Of a stretch of 64,000 nucleotides of DNA, positions 25,269 through 34,524 are shown piece by piece (the stretch's first letter is position 1; each line of letters starts with the position of its first letter). Under the pieces are notes generated by a model that was not told the DNA's origin, searched no databases, and was given only the letters and a program-made list of their open reading frames with translations. The stretch covers positions 4,402,001 through 4,466,000 of the forward strand of contig NZ_CP075682.1 in assembly GCF_018603435.1 (NCBI RefSeq), read 5' to 3'. A program made the position numbers and the translations under genes. This DNA comes from Chryseobacterium sp. ZHDP1 (GTDB taxonomy: Bacteria > Bacteroidota > Bacteroidia > Flavobacteriales > Weeksellaceae).

Positions 25269-27758
25269 CATTTGTTTATTGATCCAATCGATATCATCTC
25301 TACCTTTCAGGAAGTAATCCCACCAGTCCATTACTTTTTCACTCAAATCTCTCTGTTCGGGAGTGTCATTTATAAAAGAGTGTCCGCCGTTCTGGTAGAA
25401 CAAGGCAATTACATCTTTTTTATAACGTCGAAGACCTGTATAGAATTCCATCGCTTGTGTCCAGGGAACATTCCCGTCCTTTTTACCTGCCCATAAAAGT
25501 ATAGGAGCATTTACGTTTTTAACACTAAGGATAGGATTATTAGCCAGATATCTTTCCTTATCATCGGCTGGGGTTGTTCCCATCTGATATACGGTATTGT
25601 ATATGAAATATAGCGGTTTATTCCAGTCAGTACTATATGAATAAAAATTGTTAATAATATCACTTATACCTGCACCGGATATATAAGCGGCAAAACGGTT
25701 CGATTTAGTGGCGATGAAATCCGTTTTATAACCGCCATAGGACTGCCCACATAGACCTATCTTTTTTTGGTCAATGTAAGGATTTTTCAGCACCACATCC
25801 AAAGCATTGTTAACACATTCCAGTGCTGATAAACCTGGGCCTTTTTCCCCCACCGTTGTGTCAGGTAAAAAAACAAAATATCCCTGTTCCAATAATGTCC
25901 TGAATTGTAAGCCTTCAGGAAATGTCCTGTTTGGTGAAAGATAAGAATTTGAAAGATGTCTTTGGATATCGTAAATGCGAACTATCATCGGGTATTTCTT
26001 TTTCGGGTCAAAGTTGGATGGATAAAACAGGATACCGCTTAGGTTCTTTCCTACGGCAGAATACCTATAAATCTCCTGCTTTATTTTTTTTGCTCCATTG
26101 TCTTTAATATCACCATCAAAAAGCAAGGTCTTCTGATTTTTGGTTTTATAGGAAAACAGTGTTGGTGGAAGATTAAAATTCTCTTCCAAGGTATAAAAGG
26201 ATGTCATTGCGGAATTATAAATCAGCTTATGAATTCTATTTTTTGTCGGGGATATTGTCTCGTAACCTTTCGCCCTTTGTAAGAGGTAATATGATATTAC
26301 GTTTTCTTCCCTATCGTATATTTCTGCTAAAAATTTGTCTTTAGATAAAAAAGAAACAGCCGTATAACCATCACTTTCAAGGTTATAATTTTTGATTTTT
26401 ATCATTTTTCCCACACCGATCTCCAACGCTGTTAATTTTTTATGATGTATGTTAAAGTCCCACAGATCATCAGGGCTTTCAAAATAAATATGATCTGATT
26501 TCTGTGAGAACACGGGCTGTTCCAACCCCGTCTTTTCAATTACGGTTTCTTTTTCTCCATTTGAGTTATATAACGACCATTTTATGCCATCGTGGCTGGC
26601 TAAAAACCATTTGCCGTCAGAAGATACGTAGACTGAATGGTTAAGTAGTTGCGGCCATTCTCTTCCCATTTTCCGTACCAGCTTAATATCTCCAATATCA
26701 GTATAAGAATTTAATTTTAGGTCGTAAATCTGGGCGGCATTTAGTTCCGGTTCACTGGTAATGAAATTGTGTCCCTTTCGTGGAGCATAGGTCAAGAAAT
26801 AGCGGTCATTGTTGATCGAATTAATTTCAATATTATCGGGTACAGGGATTTTCTGCAGTTTATTTCTTTTAGGGTGCCAGATCCAAAAACTTCGTTTAGA
26901 AAACATTTTAAAATGTTCGTTTATGTAGGGGTCGTTTCCATGCCATATTTCCACAAGAGAATCCCTGTGTTGTTCAACAGCAACGCGTGAGCTGATCAGA
27001 TAAGAATTGTCGTCCTGTATTGCAGAAAACTTGATCACTGCATTTTTTGGTATATCTAGTCTCAATATTTTCTTATTGTAGTATCCGGTTTCCAAAAATG
27101 TTAACCTATCGTGTTCATTGTCCGATGTTGCCTCTGTTATTAGAAGTTGTGTTGGGGTTTCGGCCAGTGATATTTTCCTTATTTTATTAACCGTTTGGTA
27201 AATAACCTTATGCAATGAACCCGTTATTTCTATTATTTCGGATTTACCATCATATTGTTTGGTTAAATATATTGTGTTTTTAGAATCGGTGGCAGCAAGA
27301 TTATCTACTTTTGATATTTCAAGAAGCTGCTTTCCCGAAATATCATAGAACCTGAGATGATGGTCATTGAATAACAATCCATAGCTATTTTGTTGTTCTA
27401 GGATATAAAAGTCAATTACATTCTCAAAGTTTAGTAACTTACCCGTAATAAGATTGAGAAATACAACTTTATTTCCCTGTCTTCCCAATACGCCTTCATC
27501 ATTTAGGAATGTAATCTGTGAATTCATTATCCTATATACTTTTTGTGCATGGTCTTTCGTATTAACGAGAAAAACACTGTCTCCGTTCTTTTTGCTTAAT
27601 TTTCTGATTCCAATCCAGTTCGCACTTTTTGATTGAACTACAAAATCTGACAGAGTAGCAAATTTTGCTCTCCAATTGGATAAGGTGTCTTGCTGTTTTT
27701 GCGCAGATATCACGAGATATCCTACAAGTAACAAAACTAATTGCAGTATATTTTTCAT
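25251..27758 (-). CDS. Exported S9 prolyl-oligopeptidase-family serine peptidase
   Basis: This 835-residue protein has an N-terminal signal sequence (MKNILQLVLLLVGYLVISAQ), a long beta-propeller region to about residue 560, and a C-terminal alpha/beta-hydrolase domain. The likely triad is Ser in CGQSYGGYKT (about residue 670), Asp in WAGKKDGNVPW (about 762) and His in NGGHSF (about 793). The ATG at 27758 is preferred to a TTG six bases earlier. It follows the susD stop by 2 bp in the same operon, implying periplasmic cleavage of peptides brought in by the SusCD pair. Confidence 0.88.
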   Translation of the reverse strand: MKNILQLVLLLVGYLVISAQKQQDTLSNWRAKFATLSDFVVQSKSANWIGIRKLSKKNGDSVFLVNTKDHAQKVYRIMNSQITFLNDEGVLGRQGNKVVFLNLITGKLLNFENVIDFYILEQQNSYGLLFNDHHLRFYDISGKQLLEISKVDNLAATDSKNTIYLTKQYDGKSEIIEITGSLHKVIYQTVNKIRKISLAETPTQLLITEATSDNEHDRLTFLETGYYNKKILRLDIPKNAVIKFSAIQDDNSYLISSRVAVEQHRDSLVEIWHGNDPYINEHFKMFSKRSFWIWHPKRNKLQKIPVPDNIEINSINNDRYFLTYAPRKGHNFITSEPELNAAQIYDLKLNSYTDIGDIKLVRKMGREWPQLLNHSVYVSSDGKWFLASHDGIKWSLYNSNGEKETVIEKTGLEQPVFSQKSDHIYFESPDDLWDFNIHHKKLTALEIGVGKMIKIKNYNLESDGYTAVSFLSKDKFLAEIYDREENVISYYLLQRAKGYETISPTKNRIHKLIYNSAMTSFYTLEENFNLPPTLFSYKTKNQKTLLFDGDIKDNGAKKIKQEIYRYSAVGKNLSGILFYPSNFDPKKKYPMIVRIYDIQRHLSNSYLSPNRTFPEGLQFRTLLEQGYFVFLPDTTVGEKGPGLSALECVNNALDVVLKNPYIDQKKIGLCGQSYGGYKTDFIATKSNRFAAYISGAGISDIINNFYSYSTDWNKPLYFIYNTVYQMGTTPADDKERYLANNPILSVKNVNAPILLWAGKKDGNVPWTQAMEFYTGLRRYKKDVIALFYQNGGHSFINDTPEQRDLSEKVMDWWDYFLKGRDDIDWINKQMKKDAL

Positions 27759-27760
27759 TA

Positions 27761-29122
27761 TCAATACCCAGGATTTTGTGGTTTAAGATTATCGTTTAGT
27801 AGAATTTCTTTTTGGGGAATTGGCCATAGTTTATGTATGTCCTTCCAGTTGGGCTTTGTTGTTTGAAGGTTATTAAGCTTTCCCATTCTTTTTAAGTCGA
27901 TGAATCTGTGTCCCACCTCAGTAAAAAATTCTCTTTTATTTTCTATCAGAATTTCATCCAGTAGGGCACTTTTTGTAATGGATGATGTCAGGAGATTTAG
28001 CTGTGCACGCTGTCTTGTCGCATTTACATAAGGCAATGCTTCTACAATCTTGTCCTGTTGTGTCAACGCCTCTGCCAATAGTAAAAACACTTCTTCCAAT
28101 CTGAATATAATGGAGTATTCTGTTAGGTTGTTGCCTCCACGGTTTTTATATTTCTCCGCTCGATAGTATGTTACTCCATTGAAGACTACAGGTGCAATCC
28201 ATTTCTGTTTACGTAAATCGTCATTTGAAAATGAATTGATCAGCGCATTTGTTAGGGCATAGCTTGAAGGTGCTGAATTATTAAAATAATAAATTCCAGC
28301 TTGTGGTAATGATAGATTATTGTTTGGTTTAAGTTGCCAAATGATATGTTTGCCAGTTTTCTGAAAGACTTTGGTAATGTCAGGCTCTATTTGATATAGT
28401 CCACTTTGTGCAATTTCCTTCAATATGTTTTCTGTCTTATTCCAATCCTGTTTTGCCATATAAACTTTTGCCAGGAGCAATCTTGCTGCTAACCTGTTCG
28501 GATAAATACGCTCTGAATTTCTATAGTCATTTTCAAGTAGAGACGATACTTTTAGCAGATCTTTTTCGAGATTTGAAAGTACTTGCGCAAAATTTGTTTT
28601 ATTTATGGTATTATTGATCATGTAATCAGTTGATTCGGGGTATGGGATGTCACCGTAAAGCTGGCTGAGATAAAACAACATGATTGATCTTACAAACAAT
28701 GCCTCCCCACTCAGATATCTTTTGTCTGATGCAGAAATTCCTGTTGAAGCAGTAACCCCTTCCATAATAGAATTGGCAGAATAAATATGTTTATAAGCCG
28801 TTGCCCAGACATTATATACAATACTATTGGTATCTATCTGTTGGTTAAGGAAAAGATCCCTGCTGTCTGAGGAGACGGTGGTGAAGTTATCCAATTCATC
28901 AGTATAAGCGCTTAGATAGGTTTCGAGATCTCCACCTGCTATTGGTGAACTTTTCATGGCATCAGCATAGAGGGCAGCTAATGCTGCATTGGCAGTTTGA
29001 ACGTCCTTAAAGACAGTTTCCTTATCAATTTGATCATTGGGGATATCTACTTCGATCATTTTTTCGCATGAAGTAATTGCAAGGCTCACAATAATTAATA
29101 TAATAAAATGTATAGTTTTCAT
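27761..29122 (-). CDS. RagB/SusD family nutrient-binding lipoprotein
   Basis: This 453-residue lipoprotein has signal and lipobox (ITSCEKM, Cys near residue 19). SusD landmarks are IYSANSIMEGV, GEALFVRSIMLFYLSQLYGD, the TPR-like helices (ARLLLAKVYMAKQDW) and the C-terminal RREFF-like NKREFFTEVGHRFIDLKRMG. SusD proteins cap the SusC barrel and capture substrate at the cell surface. It lies 11 bp after susC and 2 bp before the S9 peptidase, so a peptide substrate is the natural guess. Confidence 0.93.
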   Translation of the reverse strand: MKTIHFIILIIVSLAITSCEKMIEVDIPNDQIDKETVFKDVQTANAALAALYADAMKSSPIAGGDLETYLSAYTDELDNFTTVSSDSRDLFLNQQIDTNSIVYNVWATAYKHIYSANSIMEGVTASTGISASDKRYLSGEALFVRSIMLFYLSQLYGDIPYPESTDYMINNTINKTNFAQVLSNLEKDLLKVSSLLENDYRNSERIYPNRLAARLLLAKVYMAKQDWNKTENILKEIAQSGLYQIEPDITKVFQKTGKHIIWQLKPNNNLSLPQAGIYYFNNSAPSSYALTNALINSFSNDDLRKQKWIAPVVFNGVTYYRAEKYKNRGGNNLTEYSIIFRLEEVFLLLAEALTQQDKIVEALPYVNATRQRAQLNLLTSSITKSALLDEILIENKREFFTEVGHRFIDLKRMGKLNNLQTTKPNWKDIHKLWPIPQKEILLNDNLKPQNPGY

Positions 29123-29133
29123 TTTTATAAATT

Positions 29134-32100
29134 TTAGAGGTTAAATTGGATACCAAAGGAATATGTTCTTAATGGTGGAAGAAAACCTAGCGATGAAGAT
29201 TCTGGATCAACTCCGAAGAATTTCGTCCATGTGAAGAGATTCTGCCCCTGAAAGTAAATCTTAACATCTTTAAAAGGTCCGCTTTTTAATGGAATTCTAT
29301 ATCCGAGTTGTACATTTTTTAAACGGATGAAGGAAGCGTCAGTATATGCCGCAGTACTTGAGCGAAGTAGATTATGACTACTCGTATTGACAGTACTATA
29401 AGGCATGAAAGTACCATTTGGATTTTCGGGTGACCAGACATCAAGTACCTGTACTGGTTGGTTATTCATTGTTCCGGGCATGGTCATTATACCGATATAA
29501 TTCCGTGCTTTCTTTTTTACAAACTGGAAAAGAAAGGAAAGATCCCAGTTTTTATATTGTAACGTATTGGTCCAACCTCCAAAATATTTTACACTTATAT
29601 CTTCAATAACCTGTCGGTCTTCTGGTGTGGTTATTTTCCCGTCACCATTAAAGTCTGTAAACTGGTATTGGCCCGTTTGGGGATTAACTCCAAGTAATTG
29701 ATACAGTCGTACAATATTTGTTGGTTGTCCTATAATATATTGGTTGGCATAAGTTGATCCGGCTAAACCTGGAAATGAGATTAATCTATTTCTCGGGAAG
29801 CTGATATTGAAGGCGGATTCCCATTGCAGGTTCTTTCCAACTATAGGTCGCCCTGATAACTCAAATTCCCAGCCTGTATTTTCGATTGTTGCTGCAAGGT
29901 TTGCAATTACACTGTTAAATCCCGTAACTGCTGAAAGCTGATATCCAACCAATTGGTTGGAAGATCGATTCCTGTACCATGCTGTGGTGAGATTTAGCCG
30001 GTTTTTTAAAAGGCCCAGTTCCAGCGCTGCTTCCATTTTACGGGTGATCTCCCAACTATAATCTGGATTATAAAGACGCGAAGGAGCAACTCCAGTAGCA
30101 TTATTATAGATTAATGTAGAGTTGACGGTATAGTTATCAAGATACTGAAAATCACCGATATTGTCATTTCCTGAAGAACCGTAGCTTCCCCTGAGTTTTC
30201 CAAAGCTTAACCAATTAATACCATTTAGAAAAGCTTCGTTTGAGAAAAGCCAGGCTACTCCTACGGCCCCGAAATTTGCGAAACGATTATTTGGCCCGAA
30301 TCGACTGCTCCCATCCCTTCTTCCAGTTAAATTTACAATATACCTGTTCTCAAACTGGTAATTGAGTCTGCCAAATAAAGCCGCATACCGATATTCAACA
30401 TTGGAATCTTCTAAGGTCATGACAGACTTAGCAGCCCCAATATTTGTAATGAACTGATTGCTTTCAAAGCCTATTCCTAACCTCTCATCTGCATTTCTTC
30501 TGCTTGTTTGGAAGCTACCACCGATTAGTGCATCCAGCTGGTGTCGTCCCCATTTTTTTAACCAATTTAATTGAGGTTCTGCTATAAAGGAAAATATTTG
30601 CTGCGATTTTTTGTCTGCCTGAGAGCTTGAACTTGACATACCCGTTGCTAAATAAGGGCTATAAACGGTATTTGGTGTCAGTGAAAGTTCATTGACTGCC
30701 GTATAATTAAGTCCGGCATTCAATTTAACCTTAAGATCCTTTAATATGCGATACTCTGCATTCAAGTTGGTTTGGAACAATTTTGTGTCGTTATCATAAG
30801 AAGCATTATACGCCGCCAATGGGTTTGTGAAAGTATTGTTCTGCCAGTTTAGGCCGCCATCTTGCATGTAAAGCTGAGGTGTAATAGGAGCTAACATATA
30901 TGCATTTCTTGTCATGTCCGTTCTTACCAGATTATTTTTCTGTTGGCTAAACATGTTGGAAACACTGATGGAAAGTTTATTGTCAGCAGAACGGTGTGAA
31001 ATGTTGGAATTAAAAGTATTGCTGCTGTACTTAAAACCCTGCCCAAAAACAGTAGTCTGTTCATTATGTCCGAGGCTCAGCATAAAGTTTGTTGTCTGAT
31101 TACCGCCGCTTAATGAAAGCTGGGTATTACTTAGCGTTGCTTTTTTTCCGATCAGGGTTTTTATCCAGTCTGTCTCATGTTCCTGATCCCAAGTGCCATT
31201 GATATCATATGCGTTGGCAGGGTAAGCTGAAATACCATCGTTTGCGTAGGCGTCCCTGCGCATTTGTAGGTATTGATCCTTATTTAGAAGCTTGAGATTA
31301 GATATTGCTTCACTAATCCCATAATTTGAGGAAAGATTTACACGTATTCTTCCTGTCTTCCCTTTTTTTGTTGTTATCAATATTACTCCGTTCGAACCCC
31401 TAGAACCATAAATAGCAGTGGCATCGGCATCCTTTAAAACCTCTATGCTTTCAATATCGTTGGGATTAATACTGTTTAAAGGGTTTATAGTTCCATTAGG
31501 CATGGTTACGGATGATATTTGGGAAGATGGAATCTCGCTGATGGGTACACCGTCAACAACATATAAAGGGATATTTCCATTAGGCGTTGTAAAAGATCCG
31601 GTACGTAAACTGTTCTGTCCCCTGATCTGAATTTCAAATCCTCCGCCGGGAACACCACTGTTTTGGGCTACATTGACACCTGCCATGCGACCTTGTATTG
31701 TGGATAATACATTAGTGACAGGCTGATTTTCTATATCTTTTGCAGATACTTTAGCAATACTTCCCGTTCGCTTTTTGTCGGATACCTTATAGTATCCGGC
31801 GTTAAGGGTTATTTCATCAATGGTATGAATATCAGATGATTCGCTTATGGTATCCTTTTTTGCGATTGATATTGCAGATAACTCTGTGTTAGAAGCTTTC
31901 GATTTGATTTTTTTTGGTCTAATTATAACACTGTTATTGTCAATTAAAGTTTCTACTGGAATATCTTTCAAAATTTTATTCAGACAGTCTAATACCTGTT
32001 CGTTTTTACATTGGGTGGACTGAACAGTGTAACCCTTAAGATCATCACTCGAATAGATATGATCTTTTACATTTTCGGAGAGGAATTTTTCGACTGCTTG

Positions 32101-32226
32101 TGAAGCAGTTGTTTTTCCGGTTTCAAAATTTACCCTCTTTGTTGAGAGTTTTTCCTGAGCATAGAGCCCTTGGCAGGTTATTGATAGTATTAGGATCAAT
32201 AGTACTGCGCTGCAAACTTTTTTCAT
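29134..32226 (-). CDS. SusC/RagA TonB-dependent outer-membrane transporter
   Basis: The preferred start at 32226 (MKKVCSAVLLILILSI) gives 1030 residues with a signal peptide. A secretin/TonB short N-terminal (STN) domain spans about residues 40-110 and is the anti-sigma signalling part. A plug follows (GRMAGVNVAQNSGVPGGGFE, YVVDGVPISEI, ATAIYGSRGSNGVILITTKK), then a 22-strand barrel ending in FGIQFNL. The carboxypeptidase-regulatory-like domain usually found between STN and plug appears to be missing. With fecR and sigma upstream this is a surface-signalling transporter. Confidence 0.93.
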   Translation of the reverse strand: MKKVCSAVLLILILSITCQGLYAQEKLSTKRVNFETGKTTASQAVEKFLSENVKDHIYSSDDLKGYTVQSTQCKNEQVLDCLNKILKDIPVETLIDNNSVIIRPKKIKSKASNTELSAISIAKKDTISESSDIHTIDEITLNAGYYKVSDKKRTGSIAKVSAKDIENQPVTNVLSTIQGRMAGVNVAQNSGVPGGGFEIQIRGQNSLRTGSFTTPNGNIPLYVVDGVPISEIPSSQISSVTMPNGTINPLNSINPNDIESIEVLKDADATAIYGSRGSNGVILITTKKGKTGRIRVNLSSNYGISEAISNLKLLNKDQYLQMRRDAYANDGISAYPANAYDINGTWDQEHETDWIKTLIGKKATLSNTQLSLSGGNQTTNFMLSLGHNEQTTVFGQGFKYSSNTFNSNISHRSADNKLSISVSNMFSQQKNNLVRTDMTRNAYMLAPITPQLYMQDGGLNWQNNTFTNPLAAYNASYDNDTKLFQTNLNAEYRILKDLKVKLNAGLNYTAVNELSLTPNTVYSPYLATGMSSSSSQADKKSQQIFSFIAEPQLNWLKKWGRHQLDALIGGSFQTSRRNADERLGIGFESNQFITNIGAAKSVMTLEDSNVEYRYAALFGRLNYQFENRYIVNLTGRRDGSSRFGPNNRFANFGAVGVAWLFSNEAFLNGINWLSFGKLRGSYGSSGNDNIGDFQYLDNYTVNSTLIYNNATGVAPSRLYNPDYSWEITRKMEAALELGLLKNRLNLTTAWYRNRSSNQLVGYQLSAVTGFNSVIANLAATIENTGWEFELSGRPIVGKNLQWESAFNISFPRNRLISFPGLAGSTYANQYIIGQPTNIVRLYQLLGVNPQTGQYQFTDFNGDGKITTPEDRQVIEDISVKYFGGWTNTLQYKNWDLSFLFQFVKKKARNYIGIMTMPGTMNNQPVQVLDVWSPENPNGTFMPYSTVNTSSHNLLRSSTAAYTDASFIRLKNVQLGYRIPLKSGPFKDVKIYFQGQNLFTWTKFFGVDPESSSLGFLPPLRTYSFGIQFNL

Positions 32227-32286
32227 TATTTTTGCATAGTATTTATAATTAATAATGGATCGAACAGTTATTGGTTGAATACGCGG

Positions 32287-32306
32287 CCGACGGTTGCACC
32301 CGTCGG
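32287..32306 (-). other. GC-rich hairpin between fecR and susC
   Basis: CCGACGG (32287-32293) pairs with 32300-32306 over a 6-nt loop in the 157-bp fecR-susC gap. On the minus-strand transcript no U-run follows it. A T-run follows on the plus strand only. It may be an mRNA-processing or attenuation hairpin that sets the fecR/susC ratio; locus 2 has one in the same place. Confidence 0.55.
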
Positions 32307-32383
32307 TCTTTTTTATTTTATTCATCCAGGTCAGTTTGTTTTAGGAGTAGGGGATCAGTGCAGAAGTATGGACTAACCAAAGT

Positions 32384-33280
32384 CTATTCTTCCAATTGAA
32401 ATGTTTTATCATTTATTTTTTTTGAATTTAGGTTTAGCTTTAGGGAGATCAGTCTTATCATATCCGCTGCAGTGGCTTTTTCTTTTGTAGCACTAAGTTT
32501 TGAATTTGAAGCGGTAGAAGGGTACTGAATTTTTACGCCGTAGGTATCTTCTAAAATTTTTATGGCATCCATAAGCTTTAAATCCGTAAACGAGATTGTC
32601 GCTGTATTGTTCTTTAGCGTTGTATCAGTAGTTTTGGTGGCAACAATGGTTGCAACATCCTTTGAGCCGAAGTTGGAAAATGTCTGTTTGGGTTTAATTA
32701 CAAAGGTTTCTGTCGGTTTTTCCGCTTTTATAACCTGAACTTTGCCCTCGTAAAGATCTACGTTAAACCGTTGATGGTCCTGTGTGATTTTAAAAATTGT
32801 ACCCAAAACCTTGGTTTGGTAAGATCCTGCGTGAACGATGAAGGGATGTATTTTTGATTTGGTCACATTAAAAACTGCGTCACCTTCAAGGATTACTTCT
32901 CTTGTATCAGCTGGAAAGGACTTTTCAACGGTCAATTTTGCGCCTTTGGACAGCGTTACGCTGGAACCCTCTTTTAGGGTAAATGTCAAAACATGCTGAT
33001 CAGCCTGATAAACATCTGGAAGGTACAAAGAGCGGTATGAAATTACGCTACCGATTAACAACAGTACGACAGCAACCATCAGGGAAGTATATCGAAGAGT
33101 TTTTATCCTTCTTTTTTTTGCTTGGTGAGCTTCTATTCTGGCGTAAAGTTTTTGATGGAACTCTCTTTTTTCCTGCTCTGTCGGAGTTTCCAGCTCGGCG
33201 TCTGTTTTATTTCCGAGCTCATTCCATAATTCTTTTGCTTCATCAAAAGAAAGCTGATCGGGCTGTTTTCTCTTGTCCAT
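32384..33280 (-). CDS. FecR-family anti-sigma factor
   Basis: This 298-residue inner-membrane protein has a cytoplasmic N-terminal sigma-binding segment (SFDEAKELWNELGNKT) and one membrane helix at about residues 67-84 (TSLMVAVVLLLIGSVISYR). The periplasmic FecR domain includes FTLKEGSSVTLSKGAKL, VILEGDAVFNVTKSKIHPF and VLGTIFKITQDHQ. The C-terminal STN-contact region with LKLMDAIKILEDTYGVKIQY is present. It lies between the sigma gene (95 bp before it) and susC. Confidence 0.92.
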   Translation of the reverse strand: MDKRKQPDQLSFDEAKELWNELGNKTDAELETPTEQEKREFHQKLYARIEAHQAKKRRIKTLRYTSLMVAVVLLLIGSVISYRSLYLPDVYQADQHVLTFTLKEGSSVTLSKGAKLTVEKSFPADTREVILEGDAVFNVTKSKIHPFIVHAGSYQTKVLGTIFKITQDHQRFNVDLYEGKVQVIKAEKPTETFVIKPKQTFSNFGSKDVATIVATKTTDTTLKNNTATISFTDLKLMDAIKILEDTYGVKIQYPSTASNSKLSATKEKATAADMIRLISLKLNLNSKKINDKTFQLEE

Positions 33281-33374
33281 AATAAAAGGGCTTTATTATG
33301 TATACCTGACAGTAGCTGCAATAGCCCCCCCTAAAAATTGAATTTTAACTAAAATTAAGAAGTTTTAACGCAAT

Positions 33375-33899
33375 TTAACTATGATTTTGGTGTTCACGCA
33401 AGAAAAGCATTGCTTTTGAGATCTGTTTTTTTACAGCTTTGGATGATAGATTGAGATTATTGGCAATTGTTTCCTGTGTCATGCCCTCAAATTTATTCAT
33501 GGTGAATATTTTCTTTCGTGTTGCAGGTAGCAGTTCAATATTTATCCTTAAAAGTTCAAGCTCTTTTTCTTCTTCAAGAATTGCCTGTAATCGGTCAGAT
33601 GAATCATCGGATAAATGAAGGTCAGCGACTTCTATTGTGTAAGGAATTTTTTTCTGTTGTACGGAGAAATTTGAAATTTCCTGAATGCAGGTTTTTATAA
33701 TGACGCTTTCCGCATTCTGTTCTGATAATGATTTTCGATAATTCCATAAATGGAAAAAAATATTCTGTAATATATCGAAGACATCATCACGATCTTTCAC
33801 TTTTCGGGAGACCATCGCGAACATACGGTTCCAATATGTCTCATAAATTTTCTGAAACATAACATCGTAACTATTCTTATTGCTTGAGAATAATGGCAT
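33375..33899 (-). CDS. ECF RNA polymerase sigma factor
   Basis: The 174 residues carry sigma region 2 (YETYWNRMFAMVSRKVKDRDDVFDILQNIFFHLW) and region 4 (LLPATRKKIFTMNKFEGMTQETIANNLNLSSKAV as an HTH). It is the FecI-like partner of the downstream FecR and SusC and would be released when SusC binds its substrate. It heads the minus-strand operon running to 25251. Confidence 0.93.
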   Translation of the reverse strand: MPLFSSNKNSYDVMFQKIYETYWNRMFAMVSRKVKDRDDVFDILQNIFFHLWNYRKSLSEQNAESVIIKTCIQEISNFSVQQKKIPYTIEVADLHLSDDSSDRLQAILEEEKELELLRINIELLPATRKKIFTMNKFEGMTQETIANNLNLSSKAVKKQISKAMLFLREHQNHS

Positions 33900-34524
33900 T
33901 TTTGGTTTATTTAGGATAATTCGCAGTACACAAATTTAAGTATATTTTATTAAAAATGTTTATTTTAGCAATATATTTGTATGTTTATGGTATAAAAATT
34001 AAAGGATGTTATACTAAATAGTAGTATATACCGATTATAATTCAATTTTAAATTATATATCATATTTTAGTGATAATAATTTTCTTTTGTAAAAATATTT
34101 ATATATTAGCACCCTAATTTTATCGGAAAAAAAAGCGTAAGCTGTCAAATTTGGCTGAGAGAAACTGCGAACTTCTAAAAAAACCAAAAATATTGACAGA
34201 CTTACGCCTGTGTCTCAAAATATGGGCATGGGCTAGGTCGTCTATTTTGGTTTTGGGTTCTTCGCAGTACCTTCTCTAGCAATAGCACCTTGTTCCATGC
34301 CTTTTGTATTTACCCAAGAATACTTTAGTGCAAACCCGTAATAATTTAGACTATTACACGACAGGTTTTGACGTTTTGACAGTTTAGTTTCGCTTTTAAA
34401 TCATTGATAATAAATACCTGGCCTGAGAATTTAATTCAAATTTCCGTGAAAATACGGAAGCCAGACTATTAAAAATAAAATATATTGCGAAGCCAAAATT
34501 AACCTTGAAAAACACACCTGTGAG
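33900..34524. other. Gene-free stretch with interleaved inverted repeats
   Basis: About 625 bp without a credible gene lies between the divergent sigma and transglutaminase-like genes. The first 200 bp are very AT-rich and probably hold the sigma promoter. The middle contains the inverted repeats listed separately. No integrase or tRNA is present. Confidence 0.6.
34135..34301. repeat. Three interleaved imperfect inverted repeats
   Basis: Pair 1 is GCGTAAGCTGTCAA (34135-34148) with 34193-34207. Pair 2 runs 34160-34189 with 34245-34275 (GAGAAACTGCGAA against TTCGCAGT...TTCTC, plus AACCAAAA against TTTTGGTT). Pair 3 is GGCATGG (34225-34231) with 34295-34301. The arms cross rather than nest, a pseudoknot-like order. 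Neither an RNA family nor a recombination site was recognised. Confidence 0.55.

Noticed and set aside
32227..32325. N-terminal extension of SusC from 32325
   Set aside because: The extra 33 residues would precede the signal peptide and run through the fecR-susC hairpin; the ATG at 32226 gives a normal signal sequence.
33900..34524. Attachment site or integron attC for the toxin island
   Set aside because: Inverted repeats exist, but the attC consensus ends, an integrase and a matching second copy were not seen, so only the repeats are reported.
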